64,000 bases of DNA from Bacillus sp. NTK034 (GCF_017303275.1 NZ_JAFKOJ010000001.1:992001-1056000), one strand, 5' to 3'. Shown: positions 1 to 9,159, counted from the stretch's first letter. Program-made: numbers and translations. The notes: generated by a model from the sequence alone, not told the origin.

Positions 1-1
1 A

Positions 2-499
2 AGAGAGGCTCTCCGCTGTCTCGAGAGGGAAGGACTAGTAGCCTTTCTTCCCCATAAAGGAGCACAGGTAATTGGCTTTAGAAGGGAAGATATAGAAGAG
101 CTGTATTATCTGAGAGCACTCCTGGAGGGCATCACTGTTCAAAAATCAATGAATTTTCTTACAAATGAGGATAAGTCAGACTTACATCTATTTGTAAAAA
201 AAATGGACCAGGATATTGAAAACAATGATATGGATTCCTTTATTAGCCATAATCATCAGTTTCACATGCTGTTGCAAAAGGGATGTGATTGGAAAAAGAT
301 TAAATTGCTGACGAAGGAATTTATTGAGGGATACCCAGCTCATGTTCCAAGTCTCATTCCAAAAACAATGTTTGTTTCGAATGAAGAGCATAAACAAATG
401 TTAAGAGCCCTTGAATTAAAGGATCCTATCATGCTGAGACAGCTGGTCGAAAGCCATATCATGAGGGCAGGGAATGCGCTTACTCAAGTAATTGAGTAA
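2..499 (+). CDS. GntR-family regulator, FCD domain (5' truncated by window)
   Basis: The reading frame is open from base 2, so the gene begins before the window; 165 residues are visible. The first visible residues (REALRCLEREGLV, then PHKGAQV) are the recognition-helix end and wing of a GntR winged helix. The remainder is an all-helical FCD ligand domain with the usual metal-site histidines in NHQFHMLL, NEEHKQML and VESHIMRAG. It is clearly related to the complete regulator at 4353-5015. It ends 50 bases before the CitE-like gene and probably regulates the adjacent dicarboxylate genes; the ligand is unknown. The ATG at 149 lies inside the domain and is not the start. Confidence 0.9.
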   Translation, partial: REALRCLEREGLVAFLPHKGAQVIGFRREDIEELYYLRALLEGITVQKSMNFLTNEDKSDLHLFVKKMDQDIENNDMDSFISHNHQFHMLLQKGCDWKKIKLLTKEFIEGYPAHVPSLIPKTMFVSNEEHKQMLRALELKDPIMLRQLVESHIMRAGNALTQVIE

Positions 500-516
500 G
501 CTATTCTTCCATAAAA

Positions 517-531
517 TTGGATCCAATATCC
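517..531. promoter_or_regulatory. putative GntR/FCD operator, copy 1
   Basis: TTGGATCCAATATCC lies 18 bases before the ATG of the CitE-like gene, directly upstream of its ribosome binding site. The identical 15-mer occurs at 5034-5048, and variants occur at 4302-4316 and 52620-52634. Half-site symmetry is GGATMC-N-GTATCC. Assignment to a GntR/FCD regulator is inferred from the copy in front of the regulator gene at 4353. Confidence 0.65.
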
Positions 532-549
532 GCGAAGGAGGAGTTAACA

Positions 550-1410
550 ATGGCACCTAAACGATCCTACTTATTTGTACCGGCAGTTTCTGAAAAAATA
601 ATGGGAAAAGCATTATCCAGTGCAGCAGACAGTGTTATTTTTGATCTGGAGGATGCCGTTGCCATTAATGAAAAAGAGATTGCTAGAGAAAGGGCAAAAA
701 ATTACTTGCTAAATTACCCAGCTGAAAAAGATGTGTATATCAGAATCAATGACTTTACAACAGTGTATTGGAGAAAAGATATCGAGTGTGCAGTTGAATC
801 AGGTGCGAAGGGAATCATTGTCCCGAAAGCTGAAAGCGGCAGCAATATGAAAGTTATCTGCCAAACAGTGCTTGAGCTCCTTGAAAGGGCGGGCAGAAAA
901 GGAGATCATTTTGAGGTGCTGCCACTGATCGAAACAGCTTCAGGTGTTCACTTTGCCTATGAAATTGCAAATTCTCATTCTTTGGTTCCGAGGCTAGTGT
1001 TTGGTTCAATTGACTATTCACTTGATATAGATTGCGAGCTAACTGATGGAGGTGAAGAGCTTTATTTTGCAAGGTCACAAATTGTTAATGCATCAAGGGC
1101 GGCAGGGGTCGGCAGCCCAGTGGATGCGGTTTATCCAGATCTATCCAATGAAGAAGGGTTATACAGAGAGGCTGTCCGGGCTAGAATTTCAGGATTTAAA
1201 TCCAAGCTGTCTATTCATCCAAAACAGATAAATGCCATTCATCAGGTTTTTACTCCGGACGAAAAAGCCTTGAAAGAAGCAAGAGAAATAGTAGAAGCGT
1301 TTGAAGAGGCTGAACTTAATGGGAGTGCGTCCATTTCGGTAAGAAATAAATTAGTGGATTATCCAGTATATAAAAAAGCAAAAGGGCTTTTAAACTATTC
1401 ATGTTTATAA
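550..1410 (+). CDS. HpcH/HpaI aldolase / citrate lyase beta-like (CitE-type acyl-CoA lyase)
   Basis: A 286-residue TIM-barrel lyase of the CitE/malyl-CoA lyase group. Visible family motifs are RSYLFVPA at the N-terminus, DLEDAV (metal and acyl-CoA side), the RIND arginine, PLIETASGV, FGSIDYSLDI and the C-terminal SIHPKQI. Family members cleave malyl-CoA, citramalyl-CoA or citryl-CoA. The neighbouring CoA ligase, fumarase and succinate dehydrogenase favour (citra)malyl-CoA, giving acetyl-CoA plus glyoxylate or pyruvate; this is inference. I chose ATG 550 because GAAGGAGG lies just upstream. An in-frame TTG at 517 falls inside the operator. An MmgE/PrpD gene follows after 13 bases. Confidence 0.88.
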   Translation: MAPKRSYLFVPAVSEKIMGKALSSAADSVIFDLEDAVAINEKEIARERAKNYLLNYPAEKDVYIRINDFTTVYWRKDIECAVESGAKGIIVPKAESGSNMKVICQTVLELLERAGRKGDHFEVLPLIETASGVHFAYEIANSHSLVPRLVFGSIDYSLDIDCELTDGGEELYFARSQIVNASRAAGVGSPVDAVYPDLSNEEGLYREAVRARISGFKSKLSIHPKQINAIHQVFTPDEKALKEAREIVEAFEEAELNGSASISVRNKLVDYPVYKKAKGLLNYSCL

Positions 1411-1423
1411 GAGGAGAGATAAA

Positions 1424-2776
1424 ATGGTAACCACCCAAATTGCTAGAAATATCAATCATACAAATTTTGAACAAATAAACGGAAATGCTGTATATGAAGC
1501 TAAGAGAAGTCTATTGAACTGGCTCGGTGTTGCTATGGGAGCAGCCTATCATGAATCAATGGATAAAGTTTTAAATGTTTCAAAATTGATGGAAAGCACC
1601 CCGCAGGCGTCTATTCTTGGAAGAAATGAAAAGACTGATATGCTTTTCGCAGCTTTGCTAAACGGCATGTCATCCCATATTTATGACTTTGATGACACAC
1701 TGCTTGAAACAGTTCTTCACCCTTCTTCCCCTGTTTTTCCTGCTGTATTAGCATATAGCCAATATAAGAAAAAAACCGGTAAAGAGGTTTTAGAGGCTTT
1801 CATTTTAGGCTGTGAGGTTCAGGCCAGACTTGCCCTGGCTGTATACCCTTCCCACTACTGGCGGGGCTGGCATATTACCGGAAGCGTTGGAGGAATTGGC
1901 GCTGCTGCAGCAATGAGCAAGCTCTTAAGGCTTGACGAGGAGAAAACTTCCTTTGCTATTGGGATAGCCGCAACCGATCCTACCGGATTAAGAGAAATGT
2001 TTGGAACAATGACAAAGCCTTATCATCCGGGAAAAGCAGCGATGAATGGGATGCTTGCAGCATTCATTGCAGGCGAAGGGTTTACAAGTTCTAAACAAGC
2101 ATTGGAAGCAGAGCGCGGATTTATCAATGTTTTATCAGAAGAATCTAAAATGGAACTGCTGACAGATAAATGGGGAGATAAATGGGAAATTGAGAAAAAC
2201 AGCTATAAGCCATTTGCCAGCGGCATTGTAACCCATCCGTCCATTGAAGGAATCATTGCCATACAGAGAGCACATAACTTAAAAGCAGAAGAAGTAGAAG
2301 AAATTCATATTACAGGACATCCTCTAGTTAAAGAACTAACCGGCAAAACAGATTTTAAAACAGGTCTTGAAGGGAAATTTAGTGTTTACCATTGCGTCGC
2401 TGCAGGATTCCTTCATTTAAGAGCTGGCGTGAATGAGTTTACTGATGATTTCGTTAATAAACCTGAAGTAAAGGCTTTAAGGACAAAAATACAGCTGAAG
2501 ATAGATGAGAATATTAAAGAAGACCAGGTCAGATTAACAGTAAAATTGAAAGATGGCAGGGAACTCAGCCATTTCGTTGAACATGCTATTGGCAGTATGG
2601 ATAAGCCTATGACTGATCAGCAATTGATTGATAAATTCAAGGATGTTACGGGAAATATCATTAGTGAGGAAGCAAAAAAATTACTTATTGATCAGGTATT
2701 CCGCCTGGAAGAAATAGAGGATTTGGAAGAATTTTTCCAGATGTGTACACCAGTTGAATCAGCCAGCCGTATTTAA
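1424..2776 (+). CDS. MmgE/PrpD family protein (copy 1)
   Basis: A 450-residue member of the MmgE/PrpD fold, the usual length for the family. That family includes 2-methylcitrate dehydratase, cis-aconitate decarboxylase and iminodisuccinate epimerase. Recognisable features are the N-terminal helical domain, HIYDFDDT with the conserved acidic pair, and the TKPYHPGKAAMNG segment where family members carry active-site His and Lys residues. The start has a GAGGAGAG site 7 bases upstream. It sits between a CitE-like lyase and a dicarboxylate carrier, so a di- or tricarboxylate substrate is likely. The exact reaction cannot be told from sequence. A second, divergent copy lies at 7181-8539. Confidence 0.85.
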   Translation: MVTTQIARNINHTNFEQINGNAVYEAKRSLLNWLGVAMGAAYHESMDKVLNVSKLMESTPQASILGRNEKTDMLFAALLNGMSSHIYDFDDTLLETVLHPSSPVFPAVLAYSQYKKKTGKEVLEAFILGCEVQARLALAVYPSHYWRGWHITGSVGGIGAAAAMSKLLRLDEEKTSFAIGIAATDPTGLREMFGTMTKPYHPGKAAMNGMLAAFIAGEGFTSSKQALEAERGFINVLSEESKMELLTDKWGDKWEIEKNSYKPFASGIVTHPSIEGIIAIQRAHNLKAEEVEEIHITGHPLVKELTGKTDFKTGLEGKFSVYHCVAAGFLHLRAGVNEFTDDFVNKPEVKALRTKIQLKIDENIKEDQVRLTVKLKDGRELSHFVEHAIGSMDKPMTDQQLIDKFKDVTGNIISEEAKKLLIDQVFRLEEIEDLEEFFQMCTPVESASRI

Positions 2777-2799
2777 GCAAAAGAAAGAAGGAGAGTAAA

Positions 2800-4263
2800 T
2801 TGGGTTCTCCGAATACCAAGGCAAAAGTAAATTTTATGCCAAAGTCATCCTGGGTAAATTCCATTGGGTCTTCAAAAACATTTACCCTAATGCTGGGTGC
2901 TGCTCTGTCTGCATCTGTCTACGCTGTTTTGCCTGGAAGCAGTGTTTCTGCCAAAATCATGCTCGCCCTTTTGGTCTTAAGTGTCTTTTACTGGACATTT
3001 GAGCCCTTGCCGCTTGGGGTTACTGCTGTACTGCTGCTGGTGTTAATGCTGTTATTTAAAATTGTGACCATGGATATTATCTTCAGCGGTTTTTCCTCAC
3101 CAGCCATTTTTTTGATAATTGGGGGAATGATGCTGGCAAGAGGAGTTAATGATACCCCACTTGCTAAAAGACTGGCATATTTGATTTTGGCAAAGTGGGC
3201 CGGCACAGCAAAAGGTTTATTAGCAAGCATTTTGCTCATCCCTCAGGTGCAGGCTTTTTTTATCCCTGCAGTAGCTGTAAGAGCTACCCTGATATTACCT
3301 GTTGCTTTAATGGCGCTCGATCATATAGGTGTTAAGAAGGATGGAAATCTGCGGAAAATGATTCTGCTTGGTGTTGCATTTGGCGGAACAATAAGCGGAA
3401 CGATTGTCATGACGGCAGCAATCGGAAATATCTTGACGGTAGAATTATTAAAGCAGTTTTTGGGGATTCAAATAACTTATTTACAATGGTTCATGTACAC
3501 GGTTCCAATATGGCTGCTTTTAATTCCCCTATCCTGGCTGTTATTAATCAAGGTATTTCCCTTGCCAAAAGAAAATGAAGAATTTCATCATTTGAAGGAG
3601 GAAATGGACAAAAAGCTGAAAGAGTTAGGTGCTATCAATACAGATGAAAAAAAATGCATCGGTATTTTAATTCTTATTGTATGTTTATGGTTTACCGAAC
3701 CGCTGCATGGACTTCACCCAAGCATTCCAACCCTGATAGGTGTTATATTAATGGCATTTCCAGGTATAGGCTGTTCGAAGTGGGATAGTATGGTAAAAAT
3801 CAATTTTGATACTATTCTCATTATGGGTGTAACTTTATCGCTTGGCTATGCTTTTAATCATTCGGGGGCAGCGGAACTTGTAGGGACTACTTTAAGTGCG
3901 GGATGGATTATTGATCTGCTTCGCACACCGCTTACTGCTGTTGCATCCATTTTAATTATCACACAAATCCTGCATTTGGCTGTTGCCAACGTATCGACAG
4001 CAGTTGTGACGCTAATTCCTATTTTTATCGGGCTGTCTGGCAAGGCAGGTGCCGATCCGGTATTAATATGTATTACGGCTTCACTAGCCTGCCTCCATGG
4101 ATATATTCTTGTAGTTGAAGCAACTCCCAATATTATTGTCCATAGCACTGGGCAGATCCAGCAAAAAGAGTTTATTATCCCGGGAATCTATATGACTATT
4201 ATTATGATGGTCGTTACAATATTAACGGCTGTAACGTGGTGGAACTGGCTCGGTTTTTTGTAA
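2800..4263 (+). CDS. SLC13/DASS family dicarboxylate (anion):Na+ symporter
   Basis: A 487-residue polytopic membrane protein with about 12 hydrophobic segments and the two-repeat layout of the DASS family, which moves succinate, malate, citrate or sulfate with sodium. The helical-hairpin regions are visible around SSPAIFLIIGGMML and LAVANVSTAVVTLIPIF. The start is TTG 2800, preceded by GAAGGAGAG; the next in-frame ATG (2836) lacks a good ribosome binding site. It belongs to the same transcription unit as the lyase and MmgE/PrpD genes and is the likely uptake system for the block's substrate. Substrate specificity is inferred from context only. Confidence 0.85.
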   Translation: MGSPNTKAKVNFMPKSSWVNSIGSSKTFTLMLGAALSASVYAVLPGSSVSAKIMLALLVLSVFYWTFEPLPLGVTAVLLLVLMLLFKIVTMDIIFSGFSSPAIFLIIGGMMLARGVNDTPLAKRLAYLILAKWAGTAKGLLASILLIPQVQAFFIPAVAVRATLILPVALMALDHIGVKKDGNLRKMILLGVAFGGTISGTIVMTAAIGNILTVELLKQFLGIQITYLQWFMYTVPIWLLLIPLSWLLLIKVFPLPKENEEFHHLKEEMDKKLKELGAINTDEKKCIGILILIVCLWFTEPLHGLHPSIPTLIGVILMAFPGIGCSKWDSMVKINFDTILIMGVTLSLGYAFNHSGAAELVGTTLSAGWIIDLLRTPLTAVASILIITQILHLAVANVSTAVVTLIPIFIGLSGKAGADPVLICITASLACLHGYILVVEATPNIIVHSTGQIQQKEFIIPGIYMTIIMMVVTILTAVTWWNWLGFL

Positions 4264-4301
4264 AATAAACTTAAGTGTCAGAAAAGTGTAGACAATAATA
4301 T

Positions 4302-4316
4302 TTGGATCCTGTATCC
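4302..4316. promoter_or_regulatory. putative GntR/FCD operator, copy 2 (autoregulatory)
   Basis: TTGGATCCTGTATCC lies 36 bases before the regulator gene at 4353. TAGACA (4289-4294) and TATCCT (4312-4317) are 17 bases apart and could be -35/-10 boxes, which would put the operator over the promoter and suit autorepression. The promoter call is tentative. Confidence 0.6.
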
Positions 4317-4352
4317 TAAAACTAAAATAGGATAAGGAAAGGTATTTGAAAT

Positions 4353-5015
4353 ATGTCTATGAATCAGGACTTACGAATTGAGAATAGGGATACACTCCAT
4401 TTAAAAGTGTGCAATGTAATAAGAGAAGCGATTATCAGAGGGGATTTCAAGCCGGGTGAAAGGTTAAAGCAATCAGATCTGGCAGAAAAAATGGGCGTTA
4501 GCAGGATGCCTGTTCGAGAAGCATTTAGAAAACTGGAGTCAGAGGGACTTATTAAGCTGGAGCCGCATAAAGGTGCCGTAGTGAAATCAATCAGCATTAA
4601 GGACATTGAAGAAATTTATGCCTTAAGATCTGAGCTGGAGAAAATGGCTGTTTACCAAAGCGTTGATTTTTTAACAGACGAAGATATCACCCAGCTTTCT
4701 TCGCTTGTAGCAGAAATGGAAAAGGCCGATGATGCAGACACTTTTGTACAGTATAACATTGACTTTCACCGTTTGCTTGTAAAAAGATGTAATTGGGAAC
4801 GTCTTAATTCATTTATTGGCACATTGTGGAATGGCCTTCCGCAGCAAACACCACACCTTCTAACCGGACAAATTGAAACCTCAAATACAGAGCATAGAAA
4901 AATCCTTGAAGCAGTTGTAAAAAAAGATAAAGAAACCGCTGCTAATATTGTATCGGAGCATATCTACCGAACAGGAGAATCATTAATAGAAAGCCTGAAG
5001 AAAGAAGGGAAGTAA
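4353..5015 (+). CDS. GntR-family transcriptional regulator, FCD domain
   Basis: A complete 220-residue FCD-type GntR repressor. The winged helix spans roughly residues 12-78 (LKVCNVIREAIIRGDFKPG, then the recognition helix SRMPVREAFRKLE and wing PHKGAVV). The FCD ligand domain follows, with metal-site histidines in NIDFHRLL, NTEHRKIL and VSEHIYRTG. Such regulators usually bind small carboxylic acids through a bound metal. An operator-like palindrome lies directly upstream, and the same motif precedes the CoA ligase operon that follows, so it is the best candidate to control the whole dicarboxylate block. AAGGAAAGG precedes ATG 4353. Confidence 0.9.
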   Translation: MSMNQDLRIENRDTLHLKVCNVIREAIIRGDFKPGERLKQSDLAEKMGVSRMPVREAFRKLESEGLIKLEPHKGAVVKSISIKDIEEIYALRSELEKMAVYQSVDFLTDEDITQLSSLVAEMEKADDADTFVQYNIDFHRLLVKRCNWERLNSFIGTLWNGLPQQTPHLLTGQIETSNTEHRKILEAVVKKDKETAANIVSEHIYRTGESLIESLKKEGK

Positions 5016-5033
5016 ATTCCCTTTCTTTATAAA

Positions 5034-5048
5034 TTGGATCCAATATCC
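5034..5048. promoter_or_regulatory. putative GntR/FCD operator, copy 3
   Basis: TTGGATCCAATATCC is identical to copy 1 and at the same distance (18 bases) from the next start codon, here that of the SucC-like gene. It lies between the GntR gene and the ligase operon, which suggests a separately controlled transcript starting here. Confidence 0.65.
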
Positions 5049-5066
5049 AAAAAGGAGAAATGAAAA

Positions 5067-6266
5067 ATGGGCAGAATGCTGGAGGATGTTAGTAAAACTA
5101 TTCTAAAAGAACATGGTGTCCCTGTGCCAGGCCATGCAGTTATTTCAGGTAGTGAAGAAATAACTGAACATCATTTATCAAAACCATGTGTTTTAAAAGC
5201 TTTGGTTCCCGTAGGAAAAAGAGGAAAAGCCGGGGCAATCAAGTTTGCAGACACTGTTGAAGAGGCAAGGAGCAAAGCAGATGATATTTTCGGTATGACA
5301 GTTAGAAATTTTCCTGTAGATAAGGTCTTGTTGGAAGAAAAGATTGATATTGATGAAGAATGGTATGTTTCTATTACAATTGACCCTCAAAAACAGGTTC
5401 CGGTAGTTATTGCTACCACAGAAGGTGGAGTTGAAGTAGAAGATCTTGTTAAAGATTCTCCTGAGAAAGTTGTAATTTATCATGTTGAACCTTTTGCCGA
5501 GCTTCAGCCATACCAGTCAAAGGAAATTTGGAGCAGACTCGGAGTTACGGGCAAGCCTTTAGTAAAAGCTGCAGCAATCCTATGCAAATTATATAATATC
5601 TTTCTTAGGTATGACTGTTATATATTGGAAATTAACCCGTTGGTACTTACAAGGGACGAAGAAGTAATGGCAGCGGCTTCGGTAATGGGTATGGATGATT
5701 CAGCGCTATATCGCCACCCGGAACTTGAAGGCAAGGTGGAATCAGGCAGTGAACGTTCCTGGAGGCCTTTAACCCAGCTTGAGAAGGATATGGTAAAAGT
5801 TAATGACGCAGATTATCGCGGAACAGCACGCTATACTGAAATGGATGGCGGTGAAATTGGTTTTATGTGCGGAGGCGGAGGAGGAAGCTTATTAAGTTTT
5901 GACGCCCTTATTAATTTAGGAGCCTCTCCTGCAAATTACACAGAAACGGGAGGTAATCCGCCAGAAGAAAAAGTAACGGGATTAACAAAAGGAATTCTCT
6001 CCAAGGAAGGAGTAAAGGGCCTGTTTGTGGCACACAACATAACCAATAATACACAAATCGATGTCTTTGCCCGGGGAATTGTAAAGGCCATTGAAGAATT
6101 AGGCGTAGACCCTGCAGAGTTTCCCATAGTTGTGAGGGAAGCAGGAGTTAATGACGAAGAGGGAAAAAGAATTTTTCTTGAAGCAGGTATTACTTATTTC
6201 GGAGAAGATTTAACAATTGAAGAAGCAGCAGCAGAAATGGTTAAAAAGATGAGAGGGGTATCCTAA
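5067..6266 (+). CDS. SucC-like ADP-forming CoA ligase, beta subunit (succinate/malate/citramalate-CoA ligase type)
   Basis: A 399-residue ATP-grasp protein of the succinyl-CoA synthetase beta family (usually about 385-400). Visible are the N-terminal ATP-grasp lysine region GKRGKAGAIKFAD, the metal-binding EINPLVL and the C-terminal ligase module with ETGGNPPEEKVTG. With the alpha subunit that starts on the very next base it should make a carboxylate-CoA from acid, ATP and CoA. Next to a CitE-type lyase it resembles the malate-CoA ligase/malyl-CoA lyase pair, or a citramalate equivalent, more than the TCA-cycle enzyme. That assignment is inference. AAAGGAG lies 9 bases before the start. Confidence 0.85.
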   Translation: MGRMLEDVSKTILKEHGVPVPGHAVISGSEEITEHHLSKPCVLKALVPVGKRGKAGAIKFADTVEEARSKADDIFGMTVRNFPVDKVLLEEKIDIDEEWYVSITIDPQKQVPVVIATTEGGVEVEDLVKDSPEKVVIYHVEPFAELQPYQSKEIWSRLGVTGKPLVKAAAILCKLYNIFLRYDCYILEINPLVLTRDEEVMAAASVMGMDDSALYRHPELEGKVESGSERSWRPLTQLEKDMVKVNDADYRGTARYTEMDGGEIGFMCGGGGGSLLSFDALINLGASPANYTETGGNPPEEKVTGLTKGILSKEGVKGLFVAHNITNNTQIDVFARGIVKAIEELGVDPAEFPIVVREAGVNDEEGKRIFLEAGITYFGEDLTIEEAAAEMVKKMRGVS

Positions 6267-7184
6267 ATGTCAATTCTAATCAATCAAAACACTCGATTAG
6301 CTGTACAAGGAATTACAGGCCGGGAAGCTTCTATGATTGTCAGCCATACTCTTGCCTATGGTACTAATATTTTTGCAGGCATTACACCAGGTAAAGGAGG
6401 ACAGCATGTACAAGGAGTACCAGTTTACGACACGGTTGCAGAAGCTGTTAAAAAGCATGATATAAATGCATCTCTGATTGTTGTGCCTCCTGCGTTTGCA
6501 TTGGATGCTGTTCTCGAAGCAATTTCAAGTGGAATTAAGCTGATTGTTGTTACAACAGAAAATATACCTCAGCATGATGCAGTAAAATTGCTATACGCTG
6601 CGCGAAAACAAAATGTTACGATCATCGGTCCTAATACGGTTGGCATGATCAATCCAAAGGACCGCATAAAGATGGGATCAATAGGTGGAGATCGGCCTGA
6701 ACGATGTTTCGTTCCTGGAAATGTCGGAGTGATTTCAAGAAGCGGTGGGATGACTGCTGAAACCTCCTGGATGGTTAAGAGGGCCGGGTATGGTGTTACA
6801 ACAAGTATAGGAATTGGCGGAGATAGTTTGATCGGAACCACTATTAAAGACCTTCTTGTTCTGTTTGAAAAAGACGATGAAACAGAAGCTGTTGTTACTT
6901 TTTCAGAGCCTGGAACCTCATTTGAAGAGGACGCTGCCCAATTATTAAAGGAAGGCGGTTTTACAAAGCCGTTAATATCTTTTGTTGCCGGGAAGTTTAC
7001 AGAATCCATGCCGGAAGGGACAGTTTTTGGCCATGCCGGTGCAATGATTTCCGGAAACTCAGGACGTCCCTCATTAAAGATGAAAGCGCTTAAAGATTCA
7101 GGTGCACATGTTGTGGAGAAGTATGATGATATCATTAGCGTTTTACAAGCGGTATTAGGTGCAAAAGTAGGTGAGGTAAAATGA
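6267..7184 (+). CDS. SucD-like ADP-forming CoA ligase, alpha subunit
   Basis: A 305-residue alpha subunit of the succinyl-CoA synthetase family. It has an N-terminal CoA-binding Rossmann domain (VQGITGREASMI, TPGKGG), the GPNTVGMI loop and the phosphorylated catalytic histidine in GHAGAMISG (His256). The ATG follows the stop codon of the beta subunit without a gap, indicating tight co-translation of the two subunits. The C-terminus overlaps the next gene by four bases (ATGA). Its partner and neighbours point to activation of a C4-C5 hydroxydicarboxylate. Confidence 0.88.
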   Translation: MSILINQNTRLAVQGITGREASMIVSHTLAYGTNIFAGITPGKGGQHVQGVPVYDTVAEAVKKHDINASLIVVPPAFALDAVLEAISSGIKLIVVTTENIPQHDAVKLLYAARKQNVTIIGPNTVGMINPKDRIKMGSIGGDRPERCFVPGNVGVISRSGGMTAETSWMVKRAGYGVTTSIGIGGDSLIGTTIKDLLVLFEKDDETEAVVTFSEPGTSFEEDAAQLLKEGGFTKPLISFVAGKFTESMPEGTVFGHAGAMISGNSGRPSLKMKALKDSGAHVVEKYDDIISVLQAVLGAKVGEVK

Positions 7185-8539
7185 CATTAACCCGAATGTT
7201 AGCTGAATATGCGAGTAATGTTAGATTTGAAGATTTGCCTGATGAAGTTGTTGAGTATACCAAACTATGTATTTTGGATTGGTATGGCTCAGCACTTGCG
7301 GGAAAAGATGAAAAACCGATTCTATCCATATTGGAATTGACTCAAGAATGGGGCGGGAATGAACAAGCAACGCTTATTACCGGGGGAAAGTCTTCGATTG
7401 GCAATGCCTGCTTAGTCAACGCAGCTGCCAGCCATATTGTAGAGCTGGATGATATTCATAAATCATCCATTATCCATGCAGGCACGGTGGTCATTCCAGC
7501 AGCTGCAGCTGTTGCTGAAGCATATGGATTAAGCGGAAAAGACCTTATTACTGCCGTAGCTGTGGGTTATGAAATTTGCTACAGAATTGGAGAGGCTGTT
7601 TCTCCTTCCCATTATTATTACTGGCATAACACAGCAACCTGCGGGACTTTTGGTTCTGCTGCAGCAGCAGCTAAGCTTCTTAACTTAAATGTCGGGCAAA
7701 TTATGTATGCTCTCGGAAATGCTGGCACACAAGCAGCCGGTTTATGGGAGTTTATTGAGGATGGAGCTAACACAAAACAGCTGCATACTGCAAAAGCAGC
7801 TTATAATGGCGCACTTGCTGCCTTGCTTGCAAAAAAAGATTTCACTTCAGCATCCAAAATTCTGGAAGGCAGAAGGGGCTTTTTTAATGCCATGTCAGAG
7901 AAATATGATGCAGATAAAATTACAAGGAATCTTGGCAAAGAATTTAAAATTATAGAAAATAGTTTTAAAATCCATGCCTCCTGCCGCCACACACATCCAG
8001 CGATGGATTGTATATTAAACATCATGAAGGAAAACGCCCTCACCCATCAGCAAATACAGAGCATCTCAATTAAAACCTATCAAACTGTCCTGAATATAAC
8101 AGATAACCCAAACCCTGATACAGTGTATGCTTCTAAATTTAGCAGCCAGTTTTGCGCGGCTATAATTGCAACGAAGGGTTCTGCCTCATTAATCGATTAT
8201 AATAATGAAATTTTACAATCACCAGAGTTAAGAAATCTGATGGAAAAAGTCAGTGTTGAAGCCGATCCCTATTACGAAAATGCTTATCCTGAAAAATGGG
8301 GGGCAAAGGTAGTCATTAAAATGAAGGATGGCAGAACATTCAGTGAAGGAACAGATTATCCAAAGGGTGATCCGGAAAAACCTGCGGATAAGGAAGAACT
8401 GATTCAAAAATTTATAACTATGACTTTAGACAAAGTATGGAACGCTGAAGAAAAGCTTCAGGCAATTTTACAATTAGAAGAAATTAGCGCAGCTGAAATG
8501 ATGGAAGCGGGGGAAGAGTCGTGCAAACAAATACAGTAG
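7181..8539 (+). CDS. MmgE/PrpD family protein (copy 2)
   Basis: A 452-residue MmgE/PrpD protein, clearly divergent from copy 1 at 1424-2776. Family landmarks are HIVELDDIHKSS, the WHNTATCGTFGSAAAAAKLL glycine-rich helix, KQLHTAKAAYNG with the conserved His and Lys, and SCRHTHPAMD. The start overlaps the SucD-like stop (ATGA) and its end overlaps the sdhC start by 19 bases, so it is translationally embedded between the ligase and the dehydrogenase. That position suggests dehydratase, isomerase or epimerase work on an intermediate of the same pathway. The reaction is unknown. Confidence 0.85.
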   Translation: MTLTRMLAEYASNVRFEDLPDEVVEYTKLCILDWYGSALAGKDEKPILSILELTQEWGGNEQATLITGGKSSIGNACLVNAAASHIVELDDIHKSSIIHAGTVVIPAAAAVAEAYGLSGKDLITAVAVGYEICYRIGEAVSPSHYYYWHNTATCGTFGSAAAAAKLLNLNVGQIMYALGNAGTQAAGLWEFIEDGANTKQLHTAKAAYNGALAALLAKKDFTSASKILEGRRGFFNAMSEKYDADKITRNLGKEFKIIENSFKIHASCRHTHPAMDCILNIMKENALTHQQIQSISIKTYQTVLNITDNPNPDTVYASKFSSQFCAAIIATKGSASLIDYNNEILQSPELRNLMEKVSVEADPYYENAYPEKWGAKVVIKMKDGRTFSEGTDYPKGDPEKPADKEELIQKFITMTLDKVWNAEEKLQAILQLEEISAAEMMEAGEESCKQIQ

Positions 8540-9159
8540 CGCCTCTTTCAAATTCAAGAAGATTTGTTCTTACAAGACTGCATTCACTAGCGGGGCTTAT
8601 CCCGCTAGGCCTTTTTTTAATACAGCACTTAATGGGGAATGCATTGGCTATCCTAGGAAGCGAGAAATATGACGAACATATTCAATTTATGCTCAATCTC
8701 CCATTTTTGCTCTTGCTTGAAATTGGATTAATAGCCATTCCCCTATTATTTCACGCTATCTACGGAATCTATCTATCTTTCATTTCCAAACCGAATGCAC
8801 ATGTATATAAATACAAGCGAAATATAAGTTTTCTTCTCCAAAGGGTTACAGGAATTATTACCTTTATTTTTGTTATCTATCATGTCTGGTCACTTAGAAT
8901 TAGTCCTGTAATCAGTGGAAATGAGGTTAATCATCAGGTGGTTGGGGAACATTTGGCAAACCCTGTTATGATGATTTTTTATATGGCAGGTGTATTAAGC
9001 ACAACCTATCATTTTACAAATGGAATTTCCACTGCTCTCATAACTTGGGGGTTAACAATTGGTCCTTCATCCCAAAAAACGGTCAGAAATCTGTGCTTTG
9101 GATTGTTTATTATTTTAACTGTCTTGGGATTGGGAAGTCTAATTTCATTTGTTAGTTAA
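8521..9159 (+). CDS. sdhC: succinate dehydrogenase cytochrome b558 membrane anchor
   Basis: A 212-residue membrane protein matching the Bacillus single-subunit di-haem anchor (about 200 residues, five transmembrane helices). His36, His78, His121 and His164 have spacings of 42, 43 and 43 residues, as expected for the four axial haem ligands of that family. It carries electrons from the flavoprotein and iron-sulfur subunits to menaquinone in the membrane. The start is GTG 8521 inside the preceding gene, with a GGGGGAAGAG site. sdhA and sdhB follow. This copy lies in a catabolic cluster, so it may be a second, specialised complex. Confidence 0.9.
   Translation: MQTNTVAPLSNSRRFVLTRLHSLAGLIPLGLFLIQHLMGNALAILGSEKYDEHIQFMLNLPFLLLLEIGLIAIPLLFHAIYGIYLSFISKPNAHVYKYKRNISFLLQRVTGIITFIFVIYHVWSLRISPVISGNEVNHQVVGEHLANPVMMIFYMAGVLSTTYHFTNGISTALITWGLTIGPSSQKTVRNLCFGLFIILTVLGLGSLISFVS

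Noticed and set aside
517-549. TTG start for the CitE-like protein inside the operator
   Set aside because: The codon is part of the repeated 15-base operator and has no upstream ribosome binding site. The same artefact occurs at 52620.
6569-7135. Long antisense ORF (188 codons) within the SucD-like gene
   Set aside because: The sense gene has full family motifs. The antisense frame has no ribosome binding site and no recognisable protein features.
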